64,000 nucleotides of DNA from Sphingobacterium sp. CZ-2 (GCF_004526235.1 NZ_CP038159.1:1612001-1676000), one strand, 5' to 3'; numbered from the stretch's first letter, positions 1 through 8,158 are shown. Numbers and translations are program-made. The notes: generated by a model from the sequence alone, not told the origin.

Positions 1-27
1 GTTGAAACATTTAATTAATGGCACAAA

Positions 28-62
28 AATAGGGTTGCCCTTTTATATGGGCAACCCTTTGA
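28..62 (-). terminator. Terminator downstream of murA
   Basis: A 9-bp perfect inverted repeat (GGGTTGCCC at 32-40 and GGGCAACCC at 49-57) has A-rich sequence to its left, which gives a U-run on minus-strand RNA, and T-rich sequence to its right. It lies 60 bases past the murA stop and could work in both directions. Confidence 0.8.
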
Positions 63-117
63 ACTTTTTTTAACATTAATCCGACAATCGTATTTTTAAA
101 CTACGATGTAAAAATAA

Positions 118-1443
118 TTAATGTCCGGCAGGTTGCGCTTCTACACGACGGATATCCGCCCCTAAAGCTTTCAACCTTTCCTCAATATTTTGGTATCCTC
201 TTTCGATCTGTTCAATGTTATAGATCGTTGATTTTCCTTGAGCAGACAATGCGGCGATCAATAGCGAAACCCCGGCACGAATATCCGGAGAGGTCATTTC
301 TATACCACGTAATTTCGTTTGTTTGTTCAATCCAATCACGGTTGCACGGTGTGGATCACAAAGAATGATCTGAGCACCCATATCGATCAATTTATCCACA
401 AAGAACAAACGGCTTTCGAACATCTTCTGGTGGATCAAGACATTTCCTTTCGCCTGGATAGCGGTTACCAAACAGATACTCAACAAATCTGGCGTAAAAC
501 CTGGCCATGGAGCATCAGAAATTGTCAGGATCGACCCATCAATAAAGGTGTCGATTTCGTAATGATCCTGCGCAGGAATGAATATATCGTCGCCACGAAG
601 CTCAAATTTGATTCCTAAGCGTGAAAATACCGTTGGGATAATACCCAATTCCTGGAAACACACATCCTTGATCGTGATCTCGGATCCAGTCATTGCCGCT
701 AGACCAATGAAAGAACCGATTTCGATCATATCCGGCAACATTCTATGCTCCGTACCACCTAAACGCTCTACCCCTTCAATGGTCAATAGATTAGAACCGA
801 TTCCGGAGATTTTTGCCCCCATGCGGTTCAACATCTTACACAATTGCTGTAGGTACGGCTCGCAAGCAGCATTGTAGATCGTAGTTGTTCCTTTTGCCAA
901 AACCGCAGCCATGACAATGTTTGCCGTACCTGTTACAGAAGCTTCATCCAATAGGATGTAAGTTCCTTTCAACTGGGTAGCATCTACATTGAAAAAGTGG
1001 TTTTCTGCATCATAAACAAACTTAGCCCCTAATTTTTCGAATCCCAAGAAATGGGTATCCAAACGGCGGCGACCAATCTTGTCACCTCCTGGTTTAGGAA
1101 TAGCCGCTTTACCGAATCTCGCCAACAAAGGACCAACGATCATGATGGAACCTCTTAAGCTTCCACCTTTGCGTTTGAATTCTTCCGATTGGAAATAATC
1201 GATATTGATGTCCTTGGCTTCGAATTCGTAGGTATCCTGATTTACTCTATTGACCTTCACCCCTAAGGCAGCCAATAAATCGATCAATTTGTTCACATCC
1301 TTAATATCGGGGATGTTGCTGATGGTCATTTTTTCTTCCGTCAATAATACGGCTGAAATAATCTGTAGGGCTTCATTTTTCGCGCCCTGAGGAACAATCT
1401 CCCCTTTCAATGGTTTTCCACCATGAATTTCGAATGCATTCAT
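118..1443 (-). CDS. murA: UDP-N-acetylglucosamine 1-carboxyvinyltransferase (MurA)
   Basis: This cytoplasmic enzyme adds enolpyruvate from PEP to UDP-GlcNAc, the first committed step of peptidoglycan synthesis. The 441-aa product has the normal family length and the N-terminal KNEAL motif (about residues 22-26) that binds substrate. The active-site loop reads PKPGGDKIGRR (about 117-127). Residue D121 occupies the place of the usual catalytic cysteine (Cys115 in E. coli), the change known from other bacteria to block covalent attack by fosfomycin. It is the last gene of a minus-strand run helicase-DUF4290-murA with gaps of 45 and 24 bases, so co-transcription is likely. A strong hairpin terminator follows. 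The identification is secure. Confidence 0.97.
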   Translation of the reverse strand: MNAFEIHGGKPLKGEIVPQGAKNEALQIISAVLLTEEKMTISNIPDIKDVNKLIDLLAALGVKVNRVNQDTYEFEAKDINIDYFQSEEFKRKGGSLRGSIMIVGPLLARFGKAAIPKPGGDKIGRRRLDTHFLGFEKLGAKFVYDAENHFFNVDATQLKGTYILLDEASVTGTANIVMAAVLAKGTTTIYNAACEPYLQQLCKMLNRMGAKISGIGSNLLTIEGVERLGGTEHRMLPDMIEIGSFIGLAAMTGSEITIKDVCFQELGIIPTVFSRLGIKFELRGDDIFIPAQDHYEIDTFIDGSILTISDAPWPGFTPDLLSICLVTAIQAKGNVLIHQKMFESRLFFVDKLIDMGAQIILCDPHRATVIGLNKQTKLRGIEMTSPDIRAGVSLLIAALSAQGKSTIYNIEQIERGYQNIEERLKALGADIRRVEAQPAGH

Positions 1444-1467
1444 AAGATATATAGCGTAGTCGATGAA

Positions 1468-2208
1468 TTATTTTTGGTAATTATTCTTCCTTCCACCCGG
1501 ATTGTTCATCGGGCGTTTGGAATTCGACATCTTCTTATTGTTGTTGTTATTGTTATTATTATTGTTGTTGTATTTGCGTTGGTTGTTGTTCTGTTGACTA
1601 GCACCAGAACTCGAACTACCGCCTGTGCTCTTCATCCTGTTTCCTGGAGGCGGCGTTTTGAAATCAACCTTGGTCAATACCGTATCCGCTGGTAGGGACA
1701 GTTCGCCGTTGGACAATAAAGAAAGATCATTCAGGATCTGTTCGTCCGATACGGAATCCTTGTTCCAGGTCAGGTAGGCCATCTTCATGAAATTGGCGAT
1801 GCCAACTGTCATTTTCTGTCTAGCCTCTTCATTGGAAACTGCTTTTGCTTTGCGGATCATCTCTTCCACGGTATAGCCATAATGTTTGAAACGGATATTA
1901 TGGTTCGGATATTTAAGGGAATCCGGTTTGTGGTGGATATTTTCTTTGGTCGGGATCGGGTATGGCGAATCTACATCGATCTTAAAATCAGAAATGATGT
2001 AAAGATGGTCCCATAGTTTATGTTTGAAATCCGATACATCGCGTAGATGCGGGTTCAGAACACCCATCATATCAATGACCACTTGTGCTAGGCGATTACG
2101 TTCTTCGCGATCTGTTAAGGTACAGATGTAATCGACCATGTTCTGCACATTCCTACCATATTCAGCTAGGATAAGTTTAGGTCTGGTACTGTTATAGTCA
2201 AAAATCAT
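1468..2208 (-). CDS. DUF4290 domain protein with Asn-rich tail
   Basis: The 246-aa protein begins MIFDYNSTRPKLILAEYGRN, typical of DUF4290, a family restricted to Bacteroidota and without a known function. Residues 1 to about 185 look like a folded, mostly helical soluble domain with no signal peptide. The last 55 residues or so are low-complexity: Ser/Gly/Gln, then eleven consecutive Asn, then basic residues ending GGRKNNYQK. The basic, disordered tail might contact nucleic acid, but that is inference. It lies between a UvrD-type helicase and murA in one likely operon. The Asn run is coded by a trinucleotide microsatellite (about 1535-1571) that could vary in length. Confidence 0.85.
   Translation of the reverse strand: MIFDYNSTRPKLILAEYGRNVQNMVDYICTLTDREERNRLAQVVIDMMGVLNPHLRDVSDFKHKLWDHLYIISDFKIDVDSPYPIPTKENIHHKPDSLKYPNHNIRFKHYGYTVEEMIRKAKAVSNEEARQKMTVGIANFMKMAYLTWNKDSVSDEQILNDLSLLSNGELSLPADTVLTKVDFKTPPPGNRMKSTGGSSSSGASQQNNNQRKYNNNNNNNNNNNKKMSNSKRPMNNPGGRKNNYQK
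1535..1571. repeat. Trinucleotide microsatellite coding for poly-Asn
   Basis: Runs of TTG and TTA triplets on the plus strand (AAC/AAT codons on the minus strand) encode eleven Asn in the DUF4290 tail. Triplet gain or loss would keep the reading frame and change tail length. Confidence 0.8.
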
Positions 2209-2253
2209 ATTTATTGTTTTACCGTACAGGTAATTTATTTTATTACTCTTGGA

Positions 2254-4530
2254 TTATTCCACGATTCTCAGTTTGGCAAATTTAAGCAACAATTGCTTCT
2301 GTCCCAACTCTTTGAAAAAAATAGTTGCTTTAATATCCGGTTTATTTCCCTCCAGGTTGATCACCTTCCCAAAACCAAATCTTTCATGCTCCACTTCCAT
2401 CCCTACTTGCAGGTTGGATGTATCCGATGGCGCAAAACCTTCGGTAGGTTTATGTGCCTTCGGCAATATCGAGGTCGTTTTCACCACCTTAGGTTTCGGT
2501 TTGGAAAACACATCGCCTGTCTCTTTTCGCTGCCAAGATACGCGTTCTGATTGAAAATCCTCGGATCCAACCGCAGAACTTCGCGGTTTGAAATCCAAAT
2601 CCAAACAACTTGGGTTCAATTCATCCAAGAATCTACTTGGCTCACAGTTATTTAAGGTTCCCCAACGATAGCGTGAGGTGGCATAGGAAAGATGCAATTT
2701 CTTTTCTGCCCGTGTAACTGCCACATAGAACAATCGGCGTTCCTCTTCTAATTCCGAGCGGGAATTGAGTGACAACTGCGATGGAAATAGATTCTCCTCC
2801 AATCCTACGATGAATACCACCGGAAATTCCAATCCTTTAGAGGCATGTATAGTCATCAAAGAAACCGTATCTGCATTTGGATCCTTATCGTTGTCATCGT
2901 TGGTCAATAAAGCAATGTCCTGCATGAACACATCCAGGCCTTTTTCCTCCAGGTCCTCCCTCTCCGAAAACTCCTTGATACCATTCAGCAATTCCTGGAT
3001 ATTCTCGTATCGAGCAAGGCCTTCAACAGATTTATCCTCGTAAAGATCCTTTAATATGCCGGAATGTTGCGCGATATACATGGCGGTATCAAATGCCGTA
3101 TTGGTTTTGGCCATTGCCTGGAAACTTTGGATCATGATCCCAAAATTGGTCACTGAACCCGCGCTCCTTCCGTCCAAAAACATCTGCGCATTGGCTACCA
3201 CATCCCAGAGTCTAAGTTGGTTCTGGTCTGCAGCCACCATGATACGGTCTACGGTGGTATCACCGATTCCGCGTCGAGGATAATTGATCACCCGTTTTAA
3301 GGCTTCTTCATCATTCGGGTTAAAGGTCAATCGGAAATACCCGATCAGGTCCTTGATTTCCTTACGTTGGTAGAAGGAGGTTCCACCATATAATTTATAG
3401 GGAACTCCCAGCTTTCGAAGGGCTTCCTCCATGGATCTGGATTGCGCATTGGTACGATATAGGATTGCAAAATCCTTAAAGTTTAAGGTCTTAAGCGATT
3501 TTTCCTGCAAAATGGCCTCAGCAACAATCTTTCCTTCTTCATTATCCGAAAAAGCACGTGTAACTTTTATTTTTTCTCCATCCTCATTGTCGGAGAATAC
3601 ATTCTTTTCTAATTGATTCTTATTGTTGGCGATGATGCTGTTCGCTGCATTGACGATCATCTTGGTCGAACGGTAGTTCTGTTCCAATTTATAGACCTTC
3701 ACATCCGGATAATCCTTCTGGAAATTCAAGATGTTCTGGATATTGGCACCGCGGAATGCATAGATACTTTGCGCATCATCCCCTACCACACAGATATTCT
3801 CGTTCACTGCTGCCAGTCTTTTCACGATCAGGTACTGGGAAAAGTTGGTATCCTGATACTCATCCACCATCAGGTATTTGAACTGATGCTGGTATTTGTA
3901 CAGCACATCGGGATGTTTGTTCAACAGCACATTGGTCTTGAACAATAGATCGTCAAAATCCATGGCCCCGGCGCGGTAACAACGTTGCGCATAGGTCATG
4001 TAGATCTGTCCCAATTGTCCCCTTCCATTGGCGATATCCTCCGCCATAATGGCTTCGTTCTTATTATATTCCTGCGGAGAGATCAGGTTATTCTTTGCTG
4101 ATGAAATCCGACCATATACATGGTTTACATTGTACAGTTTATCATCCAGGTTCAACTCTTTCAAGATGGCGCGCAATAAGCTCTTGGTATCGTCTGTATC
4201 GTAAATAGTAAAATTGCGGGGATAACCGATCAGTTCAGCCTCCACCCGTAGGATACGGGCAAAAACGGAGTGGAAAGTTCCCATCCAGATGTTCTTCGCC
4301 TCTTGACCAACCACCTTCATGATACGCTCACGCATCTCTTTCGCAGCCTTGTTGGTAAAGGTTAATACTAATATATTGAATGGATCAACGCCCTTTTGAA
4401 TCAAATGGGCCACCCGATAGGTTATCACACGTGTCTTTCCAGATCCTGCACCTGCTACAATCATCACCGGACCTTGAGTCTGCTCGACAGCCGCTCGCTG
4501 GGAAGGATTTAATCCTGCTAAAAAATCCAA
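2254..4530 (-). CDS. ATP-dependent DNA helicase, UvrD/PcrA family
   Basis: This is a superfamily 1A 3'-5' DNA helicase of 758 aa, the normal size for PcrA/UvrD. Visible motifs in order are the Q-motif LNPSQRAAV (7-15), Walker A AGAGSGKT (26-33), DEYQDTN (Walker B, about 225), QNYRST (motif IV), TIHASKGLEFP (motif V) and VAVTRAEKKL (motif VI). The C-terminus carries the HERFGFGKVINLEG segment common in PcrA C-terminal regions, which bind RNA polymerase in other bacteria. Likely roles are nucleotide excision and mismatch repair and clearing of conflicts between replication and transcription. It is the first gene of the minus-strand run leading to DUF4290 and murA. PcrA versus UvrD naming cannot be settled from sequence alone. 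Confidence 0.95.
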   Translation of the reverse strand: MDFLAGLNPSQRAAVEQTQGPVMIVAGAGSGKTRVITYRVAHLIQKGVDPFNILVLTFTNKAAKEMRERIMKVVGQEAKNIWMGTFHSVFARILRVEAELIGYPRNFTIYDTDDTKSLLRAILKELNLDDKLYNVNHVYGRISSAKNNLISPQEYNKNEAIMAEDIANGRGQLGQIYMTYAQRCYRAGAMDFDDLLFKTNVLLNKHPDVLYKYQHQFKYLMVDEYQDTNFSQYLIVKRLAAVNENICVVGDDAQSIYAFRGANIQNILNFQKDYPDVKVYKLEQNYRSTKMIVNAANSIIANNKNQLEKNVFSDNEDGEKIKVTRAFSDNEEGKIVAEAILQEKSLKTLNFKDFAILYRTNAQSRSMEEALRKLGVPYKLYGGTSFYQRKEIKDLIGYFRLTFNPNDEEALKRVINYPRRGIGDTTVDRIMVAADQNQLRLWDVVANAQMFLDGRSAGSVTNFGIMIQSFQAMAKTNTAFDTAMYIAQHSGILKDLYEDKSVEGLARYENIQELLNGIKEFSEREDLEEKGLDVFMQDIALLTNDDNDKDPNADTVSLMTIHASKGLEFPVVFIVGLEENLFPSQLSLNSRSELEEERRLFYVAVTRAEKKLHLSYATSRYRWGTLNNCEPSRFLDELNPSCLDLDFKPRSSAVGSEDFQSERVSWQRKETGDVFSKPKPKVVKTTSILPKAHKPTEGFAPSDTSNLQVGMEVEHERFGFGKVINLEGNKPDIKATIFFKELGQKQLLLKFAKLRIVE

Positions 4531-4603
4531 AATTCGCTCCTAAGTTTAAATATCTATTGCCTCTATTTATGGGGACTCAAAATTACGAAAAATACATGGA
4601 GTA

Positions 4604-4662
4604 GACAATAGATGAGAGACGTTAGATGAGAGTTTATAGATGATAGACTATAGACGATAGAC
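4604..4662. repeat. Degenerate TAGATGATAGAC-type intergenic repeats
   Basis: The gap between the helicase start and the IS110 element is made of near-repeats of TAGATGA / TATAGACGATAGAC. The same motif, mostly as its complement TCTATCATCTA, recurs near 6010-6050, 6945-6995, 8040-8098 and 9765-9805. No gene is visible. Confidence 0.6.
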
Positions 4663-4734
4663 CCGTCATCGTAAGTTTGTAAGTAAGTTATAGGAATTAA
4701 AGAGACAGAATATAATTTTGTATTTCATTTAGGA

Positions 4735-4890
4735 TACAGCGAGAGAGGGAGTAAGATTTTTAATCGTCATTGGTCCTTGAGAGACCCTTCGCAATGTTAA
4801 TCCCCCTCTCTTATTCCTATCATAAACTTGGACAGTTCATTAGGCCAGGAGCCTGTTTTTACGATTGATAAGTTATGATAAGAGCTGCTG
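4735..4890 (+). ncRNA. Putative bridge RNA of IS110 copy 1
   Basis: Two stem-loops can be drawn by eye. Loop 1 is closed by GAGAGGG (4743-4749) with CCCTCTC (4804-4810). It contains CGTCATTG (4765-4772), identical to the left half of the host target, and CTTCGCAATG (4787-4796), which pairs with CATTGCGAGG of the right half over ten bases with one G:U. A small GGTC/GACC hairpin separates them. Loop 2 is closed by ATCATAAACTT (4819-4829) with AAGTTATGAT (4870-4879), leaving one bulged A. It contains ACAGTTCAT (4832-4840), identical to the element's right end, and TTACGAT (4859-4865), complementary to ATCGTAA at the left end. This is the target-loop/donor-loop layout known for IS621. The RNA ends are approximate and expression is not shown. 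Confidence 0.8.
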
Positions 4891-4915
4891 TAATCCACAA
4901 ATATGATATACAAAT

Positions 4916-5863
4916 ATGGTAACAGGTATTGATTGTTCAAAGGATTATTTTGACATTTCTGTCCAATCGGGAGAGAAAGAGGTTTTCAAGGGTCGTTTCC
5001 GTAACGACCAAGCGGGTTTTGTGGAGGCCCTGGGCCACATGCACGGCAGCCATATAGCGATGGAGGCCACCGGTCCCTATTACTTCCGCCTGGCAAGGTT
5101 CCTCTGGGAAAGGGATGAACGTGTCTCGGTCATCAACCCCCTTGTCATCAGGCGTTTTTCCCAGATGACCCTGGCCAGGACCAAGACCGACAGGAAGGAT
5201 GCCCAGCTCATCGCCAAGTTCACCAGCATGACGGAACCTGCCCAATGGAGGCTGCCGGAGGAACATGTGCTGAGGATCAGGAACCTGGAGGGCTATATCA
5301 AGGGACAGAAGGAATGCAGGAACCTTCTAGGGAACCAGCTCCATGCATATGAATATGCTGGGACACTGGACCCCTCGCTCAGGAAGACCATGGAGGAAGG
5401 GATCAAAGTTTTTGATGAGAACATCAATGAACATGAAAGACAGATCCAGCAGATCATCATGGAGAATTACGGGGAACTCAACGCGAACCTGCGGAGCATA
5501 CCGGGAATAGGGCCACGCAGCGCAGCACTGCTTATCATCCTGACGGACGGTTTCAGTCGGTTCGAGGGGCACAGGCAGCTGATATCCTATTTCGGACTGG
5601 CGCCCAGGATATTCGAATCCGGTACCAGCGTAAAGGGAAAGGGGCATATCTGCAAGATGGGGATGGGCCAGGTCAGAAAGGTGCTGTACATGGCGGCAAT
5701 ATCCGCCATCAGGAGCAACACCGCCTGCAGTGAGCTTTATGGGAGGTTGATGGAAAAAGGAAAGCCATACAAGGTCGCAATCATAGCAGTGGTGAACAAA
5801 CTGATCAAACAGGCATTCGCCATCGCAAAATCTGGAAAGGGCTACATCGCAAAAGCGGCCTAA
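4916..5863 (+). CDS. IS110-family transposase (bridge-RNA recombinase), copy 1
   Basis: The 315-aa recombinase has an N-terminal RuvC-like DEDD domain (PF01548 type) with D6 in GIDCSKD, E50 in AMEATGP and D92/D95 in TDRKDA. A helical linker (about 120-185) follows, then the C-terminal transposase_20 domain (PF02371 type) with SIPGIGPRSA (194-203) and YFGLAP. S235 in ESG is the likely nucleophilic serine, judged by its position relative to IS621. ATG 4916 is chosen because an upstream in-frame TTG that is open in copy 2 is cut by TGA here. It is expected to work with the RNA encoded just upstream. It differs from copy 2 at 22 residues, 13 of them within 136-177. Confidence 0.95.
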   Translation: MVTGIDCSKDYFDISVQSGEKEVFKGRFRNDQAGFVEALGHMHGSHIAMEATGPYYFRLARFLWERDERVSVINPLVIRRFSQMTLARTKTDRKDAQLIAKFTSMTEPAQWRLPEEHVLRIRNLEGYIKGQKECRNLLGNQLHAYEYAGTLDPSLRKTMEEGIKVFDENINEHERQIQQIIMENYGELNANLRSIPGIGPRSAALLIILTDGFSRFEGHRQLISYFGLAPRIFESGTSVKGKGHICKMGMGQVRKVLYMAAISAIRSNTACSELYGRLMEKGKPYKVAIIAVVNKLIKQAFAIAKSGKGYIAKAA

Positions 5864-5915
5864 TCAGAATATTATTTGGAGAAAATTTAATTTATTATTT
5901 GGATATATACACAGT

Positions 5916-5985
5916 TCATTGCGAGGAGGTACGACGAAGCAATCTTTACACTAATCGAAAGATTGCTTCGTTCCTCGCAATGACG
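5916..5985. repeat. REP-like palindrome, split by IS110 copy 1
   Basis: The left arm TCATTGCGAGGAGGTACGAC continues to GAAGCAATCTTT. A short loop follows, then the complementary right arm AAAGATTGCTTCGTTCCTCG with CAATGACG. The first bases of the left arm (CGTCAT) lie at 4664-4669 on the far side of the element. The loop ACTAATCGA is shared with the copy at 62699-62764. Confidence 0.85.
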
Positions 5986-6126
5986 AAAAAACTCGCAAGG
6001 TCGGGAAAGGTCTATAATCTATTATCTAACGTCTATTATCTAATCTATCAAGAACATTCCGTAAATTAGAGCTACCCTTATACATTTAATTCTATATACA
6101 ATTAAAACTGAAATACAGTCCATTCT

Positions 6127-6852
6127 ATGAATAATTTATTGACCACAGAAAAAGACCTCCAGCATTGTTTTCGAACTTTATTGAATTCCTGCATATTACT
6201 GATTTTCTGCTTAATATTATCTTCTTGTTCGGTTTTACAACCAGTGCCTGGTACCTTTGTGGATCTGAAAAAAATCGTACCTGGAATAGAAATAGACTTG
6301 AGCTATTATGGAAACCATAATTTTCTGGGTAGACCAGTGGATGGATACAAACGTGAAGTTGCCTATGCCACCCTGGAAGCAGGATTCGCACTTCAGGCAT
6401 TGCAAAAGGACCTCCAAAAAGAAGGCTTAGGGATCAAAGTCTTTGATGCTTATCGACCTCAACAAGCGGTCGACCATTTCAAACGTTGGGCTAAGGACAT
6501 CAAAGATACCTTGGCGAAAGCTACTTTCTATCCCGAAGTGGATAAAAGAAACCTTTTCAAATTGGGATACATTGCTGAAAGATCAGGACATAGCCGAGGC
6601 AGCACCATCGACCTCACCCTGATCACCCTCAAAGACAAAAAAGAACTGGATATGGGCAGTCCATTCGATTATTTCGGAGAAAAATCCCATCACAATTACC
6701 GGCATCTAACAGAAACCCAAAAAGTCAACCGCAAAAAATTAAGGACTCTCATGGATAAACATGGCTTCAAAGCACTTGATGAAGAATGGTGGCACTATAC
6801 TCTGAAAAACGAACCTTTCAAGGATAAATATTTTAATTTCCCTATTAAATAA
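6127..6852 (+). CDS. D-alanyl-D-alanine dipeptidase, VanX/DdpX-like lipoprotein
   Basis: This is an M15D-type zinc peptidase that would cleave D-Ala-D-Ala. The 241-aa protein has an N-terminal hydrophobic segment ending LSSC (Cys34), a lipobox that places it in the cell envelope. Zinc and catalytic residues are visible as SGHSRGSTID (H154, D161) and EEWWHYTL (E219, H222). Their spacing matches VanX H116/D123 and E181/H184. It sits alone between two REP-like repeats, with no VanH or VanA homologue nearby. Peptidoglycan turnover or dipeptide scavenging is therefore more likely than glycopeptide resistance; that conclusion is inference. The long N-region before the hydrophobic core leaves the start slightly uncertain. 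Confidence 0.9.
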   Translation: MNNLLTTEKDLQHCFRTLLNSCILLIFCLILSSCSVLQPVPGTFVDLKKIVPGIEIDLSYYGNHNFLGRPVDGYKREVAYATLEAGFALQALQKDLQKEGLGIKVFDAYRPQQAVDHFKRWAKDIKDTLAKATFYPEVDKRNLFKLGYIAERSGHSRGSTIDLTLITLKDKKELDMGSPFDYFGEKSHHNYRHLTETQKVNRKKLRTLMDKHGFKALDEEWWHYTLKNEPFKDKYFNFPIK

Positions 6853-6865
6853 CGGCCAATTTCTC

Positions 6866-6931
6866 CGTCATTGCGAGGAACGAAGCAATCTTTCGATTAG
6901 TCCAAAGATTGCTTCGTTCCTCGCAATGACG
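6866..6931. repeat. REP-like palindrome, intact copy
   Basis: A 66-base near-perfect inverted repeat runs from CGTCATTGCGAGGAACGAAG through CAATCTTT, a loop CGATTAGTC, and the complementary arm ending CTCGCAATGACG. It sits 14 bases after the dipeptidase stop and would form a long hairpin in either transcript. It contains one IS110 target sequence per arm. Confidence 0.9.
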
Positions 6932-7085
6932 AATTTCGGCTATCCATCGTCTATTATCTATCGTCTATCATCTATAATCTAACATCTATTACCTTTCATC
7001 CGAATCCTTTTTTAACCATTTGATAAAAAGAAGGAAACAATTAATTTCCCTACGTTAATTATCTTTATAACAGACAATTAACACA

Positions 7086-7970
7086 ATGAGCCGACAGATA
7101 AAACCAACCTACATTGAACCTTTATCGGATTTTGGTTTTAAAAAAATATTCGGCACATCAGCTAACAAAGATCTATTGATCAACTTCCTAAATGTGGTTT
7201 TTCAGGGACGAAAAATTATCTTAGATATACATGAATGTAATTCAGAACGAATTGGCAAAACCAAAGAGCATGGGAAAGTATTTTTTGATCTCCATTGTAT
7301 CGGTCAGAACGGGGAACATATTATCATCGAGGTACAGCGGTATAATCAGCGGAATTTCTTAAGTCGAATACTATATTATCAATCCATTCTCATTTCCGAA
7401 CAAGGTCAAATCGGAAAGCAGAAAAAATGGAATTACGAAATTTCGGAAATTTACACTATTGTGCTCATGGACAGCTTTCCGCTAGAAATAGAAAACAAGG
7501 ATCAAAATTATATCCACCCGCTCTGCTATTGCAGTATGGAAACAGGAACAATATATCTCGAAAAAAGCAAAATAATTTTCTTAGAATTGATTAACTTTAC
7601 CAAGAAAGAACCTGAAATACAGGGAGATCTGGAGAAATGGCTTTTTGCTTTAAAACATATGTCGGTCATGCAAAAAATCCCAGATCCACTTCAGGATCCT
7701 ATTTTTAAAAAACTATTTAAAATAGCAAAATATACAAATCTAAACAGAAAGGAGCAGGAAATGTACGACAGGGAACTAAAACGTAAAAGGGATGCCCAAT
7801 TAATGAAAGACACGTGGTTGGAAGAAGGAGAATTAAAAGGAAGAGCAGAAAGAAATCAAGAGTTTGTCTTACTTCTTCATCATTATGGTGACCCCATTGA
7901 AAAAATCTCCAAAATAACTGGCCTTTCTCAAGTGGAGATCAATAAAATCATAAAATCCAAAAAGGGCTAG
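7086..7970 (+). CDS. Rpn-family / PD-(D/E)XK nuclease transposase-like protein
   Basis: The 294-aa protein opens with YIEPLSDFGFKKIFGT (about 9-24), the signature of the PDDEXK_2/Rpn family (PF12784 type). The nuclease core is visible as FFDLH (D68) followed by IIIEVQR (E82, Q84). The C-terminal third is charged and helical and ends in a small helix-turn-helix-like segment (KISKITGLSQVEINKII). Family members include E. coli RpnA-E, which cut DNA and promote RecA-independent recombination; many Bacteroidota copies have no assigned role. It is flanked by low-complexity intergenic repeats and no terminal inverted repeats were seen, so it is not annotated as a complete IS. Confidence 0.88.
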   Translation: MSRQIKPTYIEPLSDFGFKKIFGTSANKDLLINFLNVVFQGRKIILDIHECNSERIGKTKEHGKVFFDLHCIGQNGEHIIIEVQRYNQRNFLSRILYYQSILISEQGQIGKQKKWNYEISEIYTIVLMDSFPLEIENKDQNYIHPLCYCSMETGTIYLEKSKIIFLELINFTKKEPEIQGDLEKWLFALKHMSVMQKIPDPLQDPIFKKLFKIAKYTNLNRKEQEMYDRELKRKRDAQLMKDTWLEEGELKGRAERNQEFVLLLHHYGDPIEKISKITGLSQVEINKIIKSKKG

Positions 7971-8158
7971 AAATTCAAAAAAATAAAAGATTATCAATAC
8001 AGCAAAAACCCAGATGGAATAAAATAATTAGACAAATAAATTCTATTGTCTATTGTCTAATATCTATCATCTACCACCTATCCCCCCCTATCGTCTAACT
8101 TGGTACAGTAATTGAAGTATTTGAAGTTGAACACAAATTGTTAAATAAATAACCACCT

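Larger units (their letters stand above)
4668..5919 (+). mobile_element. IS110-family insertion sequence, copy 1
   Basis: Boundaries come from comparison with copy 2 (51745-52996). The two copies align at a constant offset of 47,077 from CGTCAT on the left through a host repeat arm on the right. Each copy has TCAT at both junctions (4666-4669 and 5916-5919), and removing one copy restores an uninterrupted host repeat arm CGTCATTGCGAGG. The unit is 1250 bp plus the duplicated core. There are no terminal inverted repeats, as is usual for IS110. A left noncoding end of about 245 bp holds a putative bridge RNA and the right noncoding end is only about 55 bp, which suggests the IS110 rather than the IS1111 subgroup. 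Confidence 0.9.

Noticed and set aside
319-618. Plus-strand frames within murA and similar frames within other genes
   Set aside because: They are opposite-strand shadows of clear genes with no family features or start signals.
6127-6852. Vancomycin resistance gene vanX
   Set aside because: The catalytic residues match, but there is no vanH/vanA or regulator nearby, and the protein is a lipoprotein. Gram-negative bacteria use such enzymes for other purposes.
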